Shown here: positions 8,557 through 16,964 of the stretch, in pieces | How positions within the stretch are numbered: position 1 is the first letter of the stretch | Layout of the letters: each line of letters opens with the position of its first letter | From: Bacillota bacterium | GTDB lineage: Bacteria > Bacillota_I > Bacilli_A > RF39 > UBA660 | DNA length: 64,000 bases | Direction of reading: 5' to 3' | Assembly: GCA_023460995.1 (NCBI GenBank) | Contig: JAEWOE010000006.1 | Location: 1 to 64,000 of the forward strand | Notes under the pieces: model-generated | The model's database searches: none | Seen by the model: only the letters and a program-made list of their open reading frames with translations | What the model was told of the DNA's origin: nothing | Program-made: the position numbers and the translations under genes

Positions 8557-9070
8557 TTTCAATAACTTCATTTCTTTCTAAAAACTTAATTGCATCATTT
8601 TTTGTTATTGTACTGCTTTTAACATAAAGTATATCAACTATTTCTCCATCTTTAAAACGAATCAAATTTGGTGAAACAATATTTTTCACTTTTTTTAAAG
8701 TCTTACTCATGTAATTGCTTACCAATACTTCTAGTCCGTTATTATTATTTTCTTTATCAGTATCAAAATATATAATATTAGAATTTAATGAATTATCGGC
8801 AATAACTTTTTTGAATTGTTTTTCAAATGTTTTCACACTGCTATCTGATGAAGATGATATGTATACAACAATATCGGGATTATCTAGTAAAAAACTAGAA
8901 AATGTCTCTGTTTCTATTTCTGGAAGTACCTCCGAAATAATAGAATTTGTTTTATAATATTCATCTATTGTCTTATACCATGATGTTAGATAAAAACATA
9001 ATCCAACAACTGCAATTACAATTATAAATAAAATTAAATAATTTTTCTTAGGTATTTCTCTTTTTTTCAT
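8549..9070 (-). CDS. Membrane-anchored thioredoxin-fold protein without CXXC
   Basis: A 173-residue protein: basic start, one membrane segment (about 10-28, YLILFIIVIAVVGLCFYLTSW), then an extracellular domain with the thioredoxin pattern VVYISSSSDSSVKTFEKQF ... NIIYFDTDK ... SPNLIRFKDGEIVDIL. The CXXC position is filled by serines, so no redox role is expected. The ATG follows GGTGATAAT. It is coupled to trmL downstream and lies after an AAA+ gene and a redox-competent relative (10265-10726). It may be a paralogue kept for binding; no function is assigned. Confidence 0.72.
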   Translation of the reverse strand: MKKREIPKKNYLILFIIVIAVVGLCFYLTSWYKTIDEYYKTNSIISEVLPEIETETFSSFLLDNPDIVVYISSSSDSSVKTFEKQFKKVIADNSLNSNIIYFDTDKENNNNGLEVLVSNYMSKTLKKVKNIVSPNLIRFKDGEIVDILYVKSSTITKNDAIKFLERNEVIEND

Positions 9071-9133
9071 ATTATCACCATATCTTCTATTTAGATTTTA
9101 GCATATTTTTTTTACTTTTTCCACCATAATATT

Positions 9134-9160
9134 AAAAAAAAGATAGTTTTAAAAACTATC
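9134..9160 (-). terminator. Terminator after the AAA+ gene
   Basis: Minus-strand stem GATAGTTTT / AAAACTATC at 9142-9160 followed by eight T residues (9134-9141). Confidence 0.85.
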
Positions 9161-10252
9161 ATATTCATTTTGCACTTCTTCTATCTTCACTACTGGTAAA
9201 ATAATACTATCTGATTTAGCAATATCATCGTACTTAACTCTAAACTCTGCTAGTTCTTTAACTATACTATCAGGATAAATACGCTTACTGTTTTTTATAG
9301 CATTATATACATCTAAAATATCAACAACTTTTTTATTTTGAAATAGTGCATTTGAAAATGCTTGAGTAAGTACTGATAGCGAAACATCGGGATACATAGC
9401 AGCTAAACCATAAACTCTCTTGAATTCTGAAGTTGCATCAACAATTGCTCTTACAAGTTTTTCATTTATATAATCATTATATTTAAACTTAACTCCAGTT
9501 TGTTTCTCTATTTTAGGAAGAGAACCCATTAATATTTTTACTGTTGTATCTACATCTGGTTCTACAACTTCAATCCTATCAAAACGTCTTAAAAAGGCTC
9601 TATCTTTGACAATATAAATATTGTATTCTTGTGTGGTAGTAGCACCTATTGCTTTAACATCGCCGCGGTCTAAAGCTGGTTTTAAAATATTTGCTAGATC
9701 CATTGGGCCAGCATCGCTAGCACCAATCAAGGTATGCACCTCATCGATAAATAATATTGTTTTTGGCATAAGTTTTAATTCAGATACTAGTAAACTAACA
9801 ACAGTTTCCTCTTTTCCATTTACTGTCATTTTTCCTAATAAAGATGTAGAATTAATTTTAATTATACGAAATCCCTTTAAAGCATCCGGAACTAAATCCC
9901 TTTGTATTAAATAAGCAAGTCCTTCAACAATAGCAGTTTTACCAATACCAGCATGTCCTACTAATAATGCAGATTTCTCTGGCGTTAATAAAACAATTAT
10001 CATTTTCTTTATTTCGTCTTCTCTTGCTATAGCAGGATTCGTCACATATTTTTTAGCAGTTAAGTCTTCACTGTACATACCAACAATGCTAATCTCTTGT
10101 CCATCTATTTTTGTTATTGGCTCATTATATTGAGGTAAAACCTGCTCAGCTACTTCCTGTTTTACAGGCACATCAATAATTCCATTTGATAAATCATCTG
10201 TTGTTTTAATTACTTCATCATCAAAAGAAATTATTTCTGGTTTATTATCCAT
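9149..10252 (-). CDS. Single-domain ClpB/ClpA-like AAA+ ATPase
   Basis: A 367-residue AAA+ protein resembling the first nucleotide-binding domain of Clp/Hsp100 unfoldases. Walker A GHAGIGKT lies near residue 100, Walker B ILFIDEVH near 169, and the FLRRF arginine-finger segment near 218. The second AAA+ domain, the Clp N-domain and the middle coiled coil of true ClpB are absent, and the first ~60 residues are a unique Asp/Glu/Val-rich leader. A ClpP-binding loop is not evident. It sits 12 bases after a membrane thioredoxin and probably acts with that cluster. The ATG follows GGGAGG. Confidence 0.85.
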   Translation of the reverse strand: MDNKPEIISFDDEVIKTTDDLSNGIIDVPVKQEVAEQVLPQYNEPITKIDGQEISIVGMYSEDLTAKKYVTNPAIAREDEIKKMIIVLLTPEKSALLVGHAGIGKTAIVEGLAYLIQRDLVPDALKGFRIIKINSTSLLGKMTVNGKEETVVSLLVSELKLMPKTILFIDEVHTLIGASDAGPMDLANILKPALDRGDVKAIGATTTQEYNIYIVKDRAFLRRFDRIEVVEPDVDTTVKILMGSLPKIEKQTGVKFKYNDYINEKLVRAIVDATSEFKRVYGLAAMYPDVSLSVLTQAFSNALFQNKKVVDILDVYNAIKNSKRIYPDSIVKELAEFRVKYDDIAKSDSIILPVVKIEEVQNEYDSF

Positions 10253-10264
10253 AATATACCTCCC

Positions 10265-10726
10265 TTATTTTTCTATAAACTCATACTTTAAAAGTTCACT
10301 AGTAAACTCACTATAACTTTTTGAACCCCTAATTTTTGTAAGTACCCTATTTTCAACATCCTCATCACCACTGTCAATCAATACTGTTGTTGGAGTCCCA
10401 TTAAATGATAAATGTGAATTTAGATAAGCATACTCTTCGTCTGATAATTTACCAATATCAATATAATTAACTATAATATTATAATCTGAAACAACCTCAT
10501 TTACTGTTACTTTAAATATTGTGCAGTGACTGCAAGATTCTGAACCAATAAACAAAACAAATTTGTCTCCACTATCAATAAGTTCTTGTAGGTCATTATA
10601 ATTTATAGTTTTATATGTCTTTAATCTAGGATTAAAAATAAGAAAAAGGCTTATTCCAATTGCTATTAGAATAATTAAAACACTTGCTATAATTAAAAAA
10701 GTCTTAGACTTTAACATTTTTTCCAT
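10265..10726 (-). CDS. Membrane-anchored thioredoxin-like oxidoreductase (CSHC)
   Basis: A 153-residue protein with one N-terminal membrane segment (about 8-30) and an outside thioredoxin domain. The active site is CSHC (FIGSESCSHCTIF), and the cis-proline loop GTPTTVLID is present, so thiol-disulfide activity is plausible. Family: thioredoxin-like/TlpA-type. The ATG follows GGTGATAGT. It heads a probable operon with the one-domain AAA+ ATPase 12 bases downstream; the next thioredoxin-fold gene (8549-9070) lacks the cysteines. Confidence 0.85.
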   Translation of the reverse strand: MEKMLKSKTFLIIASVLIILIAIGISLFLIFNPRLKTYKTINYNDLQELIDSGDKFVLFIGSESCSHCTIFKVTVNEVVSDYNIIVNYIDIGKLSDEEYAYLNSHLSFNGTPTTVLIDSGDEDVENRVLTKIRGSKSYSEFTSELLKYEFIEK

Positions 10727-10761
10727 ACTATCACCATATAAATTATATAATAATTAGTAAT

Positions 10762-10795
10762 AAAAAAAAAGAGATTTTAACTACTTTTCTCTTTT
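10762..10795 (-). terminator. Terminator after the LysM gene
   Basis: Minus-strand stem AAAAGAGA / TCTCTTTT (10767-10795) with a 13-base loop and a further T run at 10762-10766. Confidence 0.65.
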
Positions 10796-11235
10796 TTGTA
10801 GATTATCAATTGATTTGGCATTAAATATAATGAGCCGTTTTGTGAAATTATTGAATTTGGTTGTATACCTATTCTTCCTGCTATTCCATTAATTGTTTCG
10901 TTATCTTCAGTAATATATATGCCATAGCCAGGTTTAGGAACTAATATTTGTTGGCCAGGATAGATATAATCATTTTCATCTAATCCATTAAGCATAATTA
11001 AATCCTGATAATTAACATTATTCTTCCTAGCTATATCATATACACTATCCCCTTTTTCTACAACATAATTAGAAAAAGGTAAATTAGAACTATTATTTGG
11101 AACAACAATTTGCATTCCAGGAACTAAACTATTTATAGGACCATTTATTTTTTCAAGAACATCTACAGACACGTCAAATTTCTCTGCTATTTTACCTAAT
11201 GTATCTCCATATTCGACGATATATATTTTATACAT
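10777..11235 (-). CDS. LysM-repeat protein
   Basis: A 152-residue protein made of three LysM modules: residues about 3-46 (YIVEYGDTLGKIAEKFDVSVDVL), 55-100 (YVVEKGDSVYDIARKNNV) and a degenerate third (YITEDNETINGIAGRIGI). No signal peptide or catalytic domain. LysM binds peptidoglycan glycans. LysM proteins without signals in spore formers are often spore-coat or cortex-associated (SafA-like), which fits the divergent CotY/CotZ gene at 11359. That link is an inference. The ATG follows GAGGTGA. Confidence 0.85.
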   Translation of the reverse strand: MYKIYIVEYGDTLGKIAEKFDVSVDVLEKINGPINSLVPGMQIVVPNNSSNLPFSNYVVEKGDSVYDIARKNNVNYQDLIMLNGLDENDYIYPGQQILVPKPGYGIYITEDNETINGIAGRIGIQPNSIISQNGSLYLMPNQLIIYKKEKSS

Positions 11236-11299
11236 ATATTCACCTCATTTTATTATATGCTTTACCATTTTTATTGATATCATTATAGGTTATTTATTT

Positions 11300-11329
11300 A
11301 CACCCTTTTATCACATAAAACATATGCTA
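11300..11329 (+). promoter_or_regulatory. Sigma-K-like promoter of the CotY/Z gene
   Basis: A -35 ACACC at 11300-11304, a 16-base spacer and a -10 CATATGCTA at 11321-11329, fitting the Bacillus sigma-K consensus (AC, 16-17 bases, CATAnnnTA). The start would fall near 11336, just before the AAGGGGTGG ribosome site. It would restrict expression to the late mother cell. Confidence 0.6.
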
Positions 11330-11358
11330 TATTAGAAAATAGAAGGGGTGGATTATAT

Positions 11359-11787
11359 ATGTGTAATAATGAGGAAAATGGAAATAAATGCATGGCAGAA
11401 ATATTACAAGTCATTTTATTACTTCAAAGAAACGCTGAATGTGGTGATAGTTGTTTAGATACTTGCGATAGGGGATTTTTAGGATGTTGTACTACAACTT
11501 GTGTTTGTAACACAAGACCCGTAACGCTATATCTATGCTGCAGTAATAGTGACCCATTGAGAATGCCAATATCAAAAGCTTTTGATGAGCAAGTTACTTC
11601 TCCAGTATTTCGTGTAGAAAAACTTGATGATAACTGTGCAACATTTAGAGTACTTGCACCAAGTGATGAGCCAACTAATAATGGCTGTCTACAACCATTT
11701 GTAGCAACAAATTCTTTCTTCACATTGAATCTTGACTGCTTATGCTGCATCAGATGCTTACAAGATACATGCGTTGACTGTGTTTAA
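11359..11787 (+). CDS. CotY/CotZ-family spore coat protein
   Basis: A 142-residue cysteine-rich protein with about 20 cysteines. It carries the CotY/CotZ/ExsY signatures VFRVEKLDDNCATFRVL (about 86-102) and FFTLNLDCLCCIRCL (about 120-134); Bacillus CotZ has the matching VDLDCFCAINCL. These proteins crosslink by disulfides into the hexagonal crust or exosporium basal layer. No signal peptide, as expected for a mother-cell product. It sits behind a sigma-K-like promoter and ends in a strong hairpin. With 46468-47211 it is one of two such genes here. Strong evidence that the lineage makes spores. Confidence 0.88.
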   Translation: MCNNEENGNKCMAEILQVILLLQRNAECGDSCLDTCDRGFLGCCTTTCVCNTRPVTLYLCCSNSDPLRMPISKAFDEQVTSPVFRVEKLDDNCATFRVLAPSDEPTNNGCLQPFVATNSFFTLNLDCLCCIRCLQDTCVDCV

Positions 11788-11810
11788 AAAGGACAAAGTC
11801 CTTTTTTATT
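11787..11810 (+). terminator. Terminator after the CotY/Z gene
   Basis: Stem AAAAGGAC / GTCCTTTT with an AAA loop at 11787-11805, followed by TT; shared with the convergent GDPD gene. Confidence 0.85.
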
Positions 11811-12535
11811 TATATAATATTTTCAACCAAGAAATAGTCACCATATTTCTTAGCTTTTTCTAAATCATCATTAGTTTTAACAGTCCAAATATAAACATCA
11901 TGTCCTTTATCTCTATATTTCTTTATGTCTTCTAAAGGTAAAGCACTTAACTCACATGCGACAAAATCCGGTTTCACTATTTTTAGAAAATTTATTCGCT
12001 TTAAAATAAATCTTTCTATCCATAGTGTTTCTTTCTTATGCTTATTTATATCATACATTAAAAGACCAACTTTAGATTTAGTATGTTTTTTTAAATATAA
12101 AACTGTTTTAAAATCGAATGATTTTAGTATAACTTCACCTTTATAATCCTTTAGTTTTTCTAATAATATATTTTCTAGAAGATATCTCTTATGATCATAT
12201 TTTAGTTCTATATCTAGTAGAACTTTACCATTAACAAGTTCAAGAACTTCATCAAGCGTTGGTATTTTCTCTTTAGTGCCTTTTAAGTATAGTTTACTTA
12301 TTTCTTGATAATCACAATTAATTAAATATTTATCTAGTCCAGTCATTCTCTTTAAATTGTCATCATGAAAGACGACAATTGTTCCATCCTTTAATAAATG
12401 TATATCAAATTCAAAAGGAATATTCCTTTCAATACATTTTTTGAAAGCTGTAAGGCTATTTTCTGGAATTAGGTTATTATGTAGTCCTCTATGCGCAATC
12501 ATATTTTTTGAAACTTTACTTATCAAATTTAACAC
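11810..12535 (-). CDS. Glycerophosphodiester phosphodiesterase
   Basis: About 235 residues of GDPD family TIM barrel, cleaving glycerophosphodiesters to glycerol-3-phosphate and an alcohol. The catalytic signatures are seen: AHRGLHNNLIPENSLTAF, FEFDIHLLKDGTIVVFHDDNLKR, and the late segment YIWTVKTNDD. No signal peptide, so it acts in the cytoplasm. The start is unsettled: a GTG at 12535 overlaps the preceding gene by 20 bases; a TTG nine bases in (12526) is better spaced from the GGAAGGTG site; an ATG at residue 12 directly precedes the conserved IAHRG. Confidence 0.9.
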   Translation of the reverse strand: MLNLISKVSKNMIAHRGLHNNLIPENSLTAFKKCIERNIPFEFDIHLLKDGTIVVFHDDNLKRMTGLDKYLINCDYQEISKLYLKGTKEKIPTLDEVLELVNGKVLLDIELKYDHKRYLLENILLEKLKDYKGEVILKSFDFKTVLYLKKHTKSKVGLLMYDINKHKKETLWIERFILKRINFLKIVKPDFVACELSALPLEDIKKYRDKGHDVYIWTVKTNDDLEKAKKYGDYFLVENII

Positions 12536-12833
12536 CTTCCAAATAAATCTTCGATTTGAAGGCGCCTCTTTTTTTTACCTTTTCTTGTCTTATATTCTCT
12601 AATTCTTCACGTGTAAAATTCTTAGAATTTAATATACCTATTATTACTTCCTCAATATCAGCTAGTTCTTCAATCGATCCAGAATCTAAATATTCATTTA
12701 CTTCTTCTAATAGTTTAGTATTTAGTTCATTTAAATACTCATCATTATCAAGTATTCTTATAATTGGCTCTTCACCATTTTTCTTAATTATATCTGGTAT
12801 ATTATCTCTAACTAATTTTTTATAACTCGCCAT
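12516..12833 (-). CDS. MazG/HisE-like NTP pyrophosphohydrolase
   Basis: A 105-residue all-helical protein with the all-alpha NTP pyrophosphatase pattern: KLVRDNIPDII near the start, KLLEEVNEYL at about 40-49 and ELADIEEVIIGIL at about 56-68, where the E-E...E-D acidic residues bind magnesium. Often annotated as phosphoribosyl-ATP pyrophosphohydrolase, but there is no histidine operon here and a house-cleaning role is more likely. It overlaps the GDPD start. A promoter (TTGACT, 17 bases, TATATA) lies at 12897-12925 and the ATG follows AGAGGTG. Confidence 0.85.
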   Translation of the reverse strand: MASYKKLVRDNIPDIIKKNGEEPIIRILDNDEYLNELNTKLLEEVNEYLDSGSIEELADIEEVIIGILNSKNFTREELENIRQEKVKKRGAFKSKIYLEGVKFDK

Positions 12834-12896
12834 ATTGCACCTCTTTATAATATATTACTTATCTTGAAAACGTTGCACCAAATCATCTCTAACTTA

Positions 12897-12925
12897 TATA
12901 TATAAATATATTATATTGTAGTCAA
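12897..12925 (-). promoter_or_regulatory. Promoter of the MazG-like / GDPD unit
   Basis: Minus strand: -35 TTGACT (12920-12925), 17-base spacer, -10 TATATA (12897-12902). The surrounding 12834-13018 has no other gene. Confidence 0.5.
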
Positions 12926-13010
12926 CGATAACTAAAAATTAATGAATCAAACAATTAATAGTAATTTTTTCGAAAAATAATGTAAAATAATTTCTTTACT
13001 AAATTAAGTA

Positions 13011-13041
13011 TAACATAAAAAACTAGTTGTAAACTAGTTTT
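13011..13041 (-). terminator. Terminator after the GntR-ABC operon
   Basis: Minus-strand stem AAAACTAGTT / AACTAGTTTT (13019-13041), GTA-type loop, followed by T-rich sequence. It overlaps the stop codon of the GntR gene. Confidence 0.85.
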
Positions 13042-13387
13042 TTATTTTCTTAATTATTTCTTCTTTAGTTAATCCTAGTTGTTCAAGCGAAGATATTATA
13101 TCTTTTATTTCATTAATACCGTGATTAATTTGCATTACTACAACATCTTCTACTTTTTCAGAAACGAAGGTTCCTTTTGTAGAAATAGTTGTTATAACAC
13201 CTTTTTTTTCAAGTTCAGAATAAGCTTTTTTTACAGTATTTGGATTAATACCTAAATCGCCTGCTAGTTCTCTAACCGATGGTAGTTGTTGCCTTGGTTT
13301 ATAAATACCTAACGCAACATATCTCTCAATTTGAGTTACTATTTGTTCATAAATTGAAGTTCTACTTTGATAATCCAAATTAATCAT
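13034..13387 (-). CDS. GntR-family (YtrA-type) transcriptional repressor
   Basis: A 117-residue regulator with an N-terminal winged helix (about 10-75; YEQIVTQIERYVALG, LPSVRELAGDLGINPNTVKKAYSELEKKGVI) and the short C-terminal helical tail typical of the YtrA subfamily rather than an effector domain. Such repressors sit with ABC transporters they control, and here it is the last gene of that operon, overlapping the permease by eight bases (ATGATTAA). The likely operator is the GTACTA-N7-TAGTAC palindrome at 16337-16355 on the operon's start site. Confidence 0.92.
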   Translation of the reverse strand: MINLDYQSRTSIYEQIVTQIERYVALGIYKPRQQLPSVRELAGDLGINPNTVKKAYSELEKKGVITTISTKGTFVSEKVEDVVVMQINHGINEIKDIISSLEQLGLTKEEIIKKIKN

Positions 13388-15440
13388 TATACTTTTCCTT
13401 AGAATTATTTATAATACTTTTATAGTATGCTTTATATTCCTCAGTATTAACTAATTCATTTTTTTTATCATTGTATATTTTTTCGAGTTCTTCAACTTCA
13501 TTTGTATAGAACAACCTGTATAAACCTGAAATATTATAGTTATAAGAAATTATTGCATATGGCTTTGTTGAATCAAATTTTTCAGTACCATATTTACAAG
13601 CAAAATCATACAACTCTTTTGACATATTATCAACTATATAATGCGAATAATCATCATTATTATATAAATCAGAATTAAAAGAATTTATATTAATATAGAA
13701 CGTATCATTATTAAATTTTATTGATAAAGCATCTTGTAATTTTTCATTTTCTCTATCTGCCATATAATTAATTATTTCATTATTTACAAGACCATTAATA
13801 TCATATCTGACTATATTATTATCTTGATATGTATATAAGTATGTACTGCCGAAGAAACCATTTACAGAAAGATTATTATAATATGATGTTGAAGTAATTG
13901 AGTTAGCACTTTCTTCAATAAGTGAAATCAAATCTTCATCTGTAACATATTCATTATTCATAAATACCGCTATAGTATTATCATAATTAAAATCTTTAAC
14001 CTTGTCTGCTACTGTTGATACTTTTGAAAGTTGTAAAATAAAATCATTATATTTTTTCTCAGGTATAGCAATATTTACATTATATTCTTTACCATTTTTT
14101 AGTTTGATTGCGAATGCAAATGATGAATAACTAGAATTAGAATCTAATCTATATTCTGTACCATAAGCATAATTAAGTACTAAATTAATCAAATCTCTAT
14201 CTTCATAATAATCTGAATCAAGACTTAATGAATCAGCAGCAAATGTTTTTAATTTTACAGCTGATACATCAGAACTATTTATTCTTATAGTGTCGATCGA
14301 TCTTTTAAATAAACTAGTGTCATTAACAACAAACGCGTATGAACTCCAAACTATTACTGTAATAAAAAGGGCAATTATAGATCTTTTTAGATTTATTATA
14401 CTTTTTCTTGTAATTAAATCAAATACAAAATAATAAGTTACAATTAAAGCAATAAATATTAATAAACCAACATTTGATGATTCAATTATTTCATATAGTA
14501 TTAACACTATTGGCATAAGTGTTAAACCTTTAATAAAAAGATGCAAGTTGAAATTTTTGAATGATGTTTCACACACTTCCATTTTCCTGTGAATGAAAGT
14601 ATATAAACCTAAACCAAAATATATTATGCTAAGTATAAATGTCTTTAATATACTTACTAAATCATATATTCCTTTATTATCATTATAAGCGAAAAATATA
14701 TTTGAAAACATTTCATAAGGAATTGTATACGATGTCTTTTTCTCAATATTTCCATGAACATAGTATGTATTTAATCCTTTATTAATTTGACACTCTTTAT
14801 TATCGTAACAATTATAGTAATCTGGAAGACACAATTTATCTTCACATTTTACCATTAAATTAGTACTTATTGTATCTGTATAATACATTGAAGAATAACT
14901 AAATAAGAAAGGCATAAAGAATAATAGTAAAGCTGTTACTGCTAAACTTGTAACCATATTACCACTTAAAGCTACTGCTAAATTGGTTGCTAGAAATACA
15001 AAAGTATAAGCCACAAACCAATAAATTATATAGTCGAAACATACTTCTTTAACAAAAATAATATTTGTTGAAGACATACTTACAAGGACTATTAGTAATA
15101 ATGTTACTAATAATGTAAAAAACAATAATATAATTCCGCCTATTGTATTAGTCACAAATATTGTTTTTTTACTAATAGGCATTGAATTTATAAAGTCTAC
15201 ACTTTTCTTTTTAAATACATAAGAAAATAAAGTAATTGAAAGAAGAACAGGAAAGATAAATAAACCAATCATATTTATGGCAGAGATAGTTTCTAAATCA
15301 GTGATCACAACACTATCTCTACTTGATAATGCAAGCAACATTATAGTCGTGAATATCGGTATTAATATTGTCATAAAAATAATTAATCCCTTTGACTTTT
15401 TTAAATTTTGGAAAAAGTAGTCCTTATTAAATGACTTCAT
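13380..15440 (-). CDS. ABC transporter permease, YtrA-operon type
   Basis: About 686 residues with two clusters of membrane segments: six or so within about 20-280 (starting SKGLIIFMTILIPIFTTIMLLAL) and three within about 305-375, followed by a ~300-residue Asn/Tyr/Ser-rich extracytoplasmic domain. Related to the large ABC-2-like permeases in GntR-linked operons that respond to envelope stress or antibiotics. A cysteine-containing loop (VKCEDKLCLPDYYNCYDNKECQ, written here as the region near residue 205-225) may be disulfide-bonded. The start at 15440 is better spaced from its AGGT site than the ATG nine bases upstream; both overlap the ATPase gene. Substrate unknown. Confidence 0.8.
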   Translation of the reverse strand: MKSFNKDYFFQNLKKSKGLIIFMTILIPIFTTIMLLALSSRDSVVITDLETISAINMIGLFIFPVLLSITLFSYVFKKKSVDFINSMPISKKTIFVTNTIGGIILLFFTLLVTLLLIVLVSMSSTNIIFVKEVCFDYIIYWFVAYTFVFLATNLAVALSGNMVTSLAVTALLLFFMPFLFSYSSMYYTDTISTNLMVKCEDKLCLPDYYNCYDNKECQINKGLNTYYVHGNIEKKTSYTIPYEMFSNIFFAYNDNKGIYDLVSILKTFILSIIYFGLGLYTFIHRKMEVCETSFKNFNLHLFIKGLTLMPIVLILYEIIESSNVGLLIFIALIVTYYFVFDLITRKSIINLKRSIIALFITVIVWSSYAFVVNDTSLFKRSIDTIRINSSDVSAVKLKTFAADSLSLDSDYYEDRDLINLVLNYAYGTEYRLDSNSSYSSFAFAIKLKNGKEYNVNIAIPEKKYNDFILQLSKVSTVADKVKDFNYDNTIAVFMNNEYVTDEDLISLIEESANSITSTSYYNNLSVNGFFGSTYLYTYQDNNIVRYDINGLVNNEIINYMADRENEKLQDALSIKFNNDTFYININSFNSDLYNNDDYSHYIVDNMSKELYDFACKYGTEKFDSTKPYAIISYNYNISGLYRLFYTNEVEELEKIYNDKKNELVNTEEYKAYYKSIINNSKEKYND

Positions 15441-16323
15441 TAAATTCATAACCTAATACCTCCATTTCATATATAAAAACTTCCTCTAATGTTAATGGAA
15501 TAATATCTAAAATAATTGGTTTTTTCTTTTCTAGTTTTTTCTTACTAGTACCATCTTCATCACAAATTATTAAAGTAGCTACACTACCTATTTTTTTGAA
15601 ATTGAGAACATTTATATCTTTGAAATCATTTTTGTCAAAATCACAGTCTAAAGAGACTTGAACTTTAATCATATTTGTTTTTAAACTATCAATATCACTT
15701 TCAAAAAGAATACCACCTTTATAAAGCAACCCTAAATTATCACAAATATCTTCTAATTCTCTTAGATTATGACTTGTCATTACTATAGTACAATTAGTGT
15801 CTTCCATTTGCTTAGCAATAATTTTTTTCATAACATTTCTTATAACAGGATCTATCCCATCAAATGTTTCATCAAAAAACATATACTTTGCTTTAGTAGC
15901 AAAGGCACAAATTAATGCACACTGTCTTTTCATACCTTTTGAAAATGTATTAATCTTACCATTAACATTTAACTTTAATATTTTAGCTAAATCTTTTAAA
16001 TAATCCATATCAAAATTCTTATACATAGAATTATAAAATTCCGCCATATCCATTAAACTATAGCCCTGATAAAAAAATAGATCATCTGGAACAAAAACCA
16101 TATTTTGCTTCAATTCGTCATTATCATATACCAAATTATCATCTATATAAATAGAACCTGAATCAGGCAAAAAAATACCATTTATCAAACGTAATAACGT
16201 TGATTTTCCAGCACCATTCGCACCTACTAAACCGTAAATACAATTATCTTCAATAGAGCAATTTAAATTATATAAAACATTATCTTTGTCATACTTTTTG
16301 GACAAATTTTCTATGCGTATCAT
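15427..16323 (-). CDS. ABC transporter ATP-binding protein
   Basis: About 298 residues with a full ABC cassette: Walker A GANGAGKST (about 32-40), signature FSKGMKRQ in place of LSGGQ, Walker B MFFDETFDG and switch histidine in TSHNLRE. The last ~80 residues are an accessory domain. Partner of the permease immediately downstream and repressed by the GntR gene at the operon end. ATG at 16323 chosen because it follows GGAGG by five bases; an upstream GTG in frame contains that ribosome site. Confidence 0.93.
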   Translation of the reverse strand: MIRIENLSKKYDKDNVLYNLNCSIEDNCIYGLVGANGAGKSTLLRLINGIFLPDSGSIYIDDNLVYDNDELKQNMVFVPDDLFFYQGYSLMDMAEFYNSMYKNFDMDYLKDLAKILKLNVNGKINTFSKGMKRQCALICAFATKAKYMFFDETFDGIDPVIRNVMKKIIAKQMEDTNCTIVMTSHNLRELEDICDNLGLLYKGGILFESDIDSLKTNMIKVQVSLDCDFDKNDFKDINVLNFKKIGSVATLIICDEDGTSKKKLEKKKPIILDIIPLTLEEVFIYEMEVLGYEFNEVI

Positions 16324-16336
16324 ATTAACCTCCACT

Positions 16337-16389
16337 GTACTATCTGTATTAGTACAATTAAATTATACCACTATCCAATTTTTTGTCAA
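16337..16389 (-). promoter_or_regulatory. Promoter and GntR operator of the ABC operon
   Basis: Minus strand: -35 TTGACA (16384-16389), 16-base spacer, -10 TATAAT (16362-16367). A perfect palindrome GTACTA-N7-TAGTAC covers 16337-16355, exactly where transcription would start, so bound repressor would block initiation. This matches the YtrA-type GntR encoded at the end of the operon. The -35 element abuts the T tail of the upstream gene's terminator. Confidence 0.75.
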
Positions 16390-16412
16390 TAAAAAACTAG
16401 CTAAGCTAGTTT
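16390..16412 (-). terminator. Terminator of the YiiX-like gene
   Basis: Minus-strand stem AAACTAGC / GCTAGTTT with a TTA loop (16394-16412) and a TTTTTATTG tail that runs straight into the TTGACA of the next promoter. Confidence 0.85.
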
Positions 16413-16944
16413 AAACATTATATTCTTTAAGTTTGCCTATATACGTAATTTCTTTGTTTGGTATGTAATCAAAGTCTTTAGGCTCAATTGATTCAATTGG
16501 TTTTTTAAATTTATAAATGTAGCTTTTATCAATAACTTCAGCTACAAACTGGCTGCATACATAATGGTTTTTACGACGAATTCTTATTTTGAAGAATCTT
16601 AAAACAAGACCAATTATATCATATTGGTATGCTTTTGGGTTTTTCTCATACTCGTCTAATAATTGTTTTAGAACTACGTACTTATCTTCATCAACAGTAA
16701 GTTTATATACCTTGCACTCTGTATTTTGAAACTTTCTAAAAAAATTACTATTTTTAGCTTCTATTATAAAACCACTATTTAAGGGATTATTTAAAGTTCG
16801 TCTACCAAAACTATACATTTTAGAAAAATCTGAGTCCAATGATATCATAACATGACTATATTTATATCTTGTTACTAATCTAATAACTTTAGCTGGTATA
16901 GTACCGGTATGCGCTTGAATTATATATACTATTTTCTTACCCAT
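16411..16944 (-). CDS. YiiX-like permuted NlpC/P60-type cysteine hydrolase
   Basis: A 177-residue protein of the permuted papain-like group (YiiX/YebB). The histidine is in YSHVMISLD near residue 30 and the cysteine in YVCSQFVAEVI near residue 130, the order expected after circular permutation. Such enzymes act on amide or ester bonds, possibly lipids or peptides; the substrate here is unknown. No signal peptide. The start lies close to GAAG. Its terminator overlaps the stop. Confidence 0.8.
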   Translation of the reverse strand: MGKKIVYIIQAHTGTIPAKVIRLVTRYKYSHVMISLDSDFSKMYSFGRRTLNNPLNSGFIIEAKNSNFFRKFQNTECKVYKLTVDEDKYVVLKQLLDEYEKNPKAYQYDIIGLVLRFFKIRIRRKNHYVCSQFVAEVIDKSYIYKFKKPIESIEPKDFDYIPNKEITYIGKLKEYNV

Positions 16945-16964
16945 AAAAAATTACTTCTCTTCTA

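Noticed and set aside
12834..13018. Possible extra gene or riboswitch between the MazG-like gene and GntR terminator
   Set aside because: No open frame with a ribosome site; the sequence holds the promoter of the MazG-like gene and AT-rich filler only.
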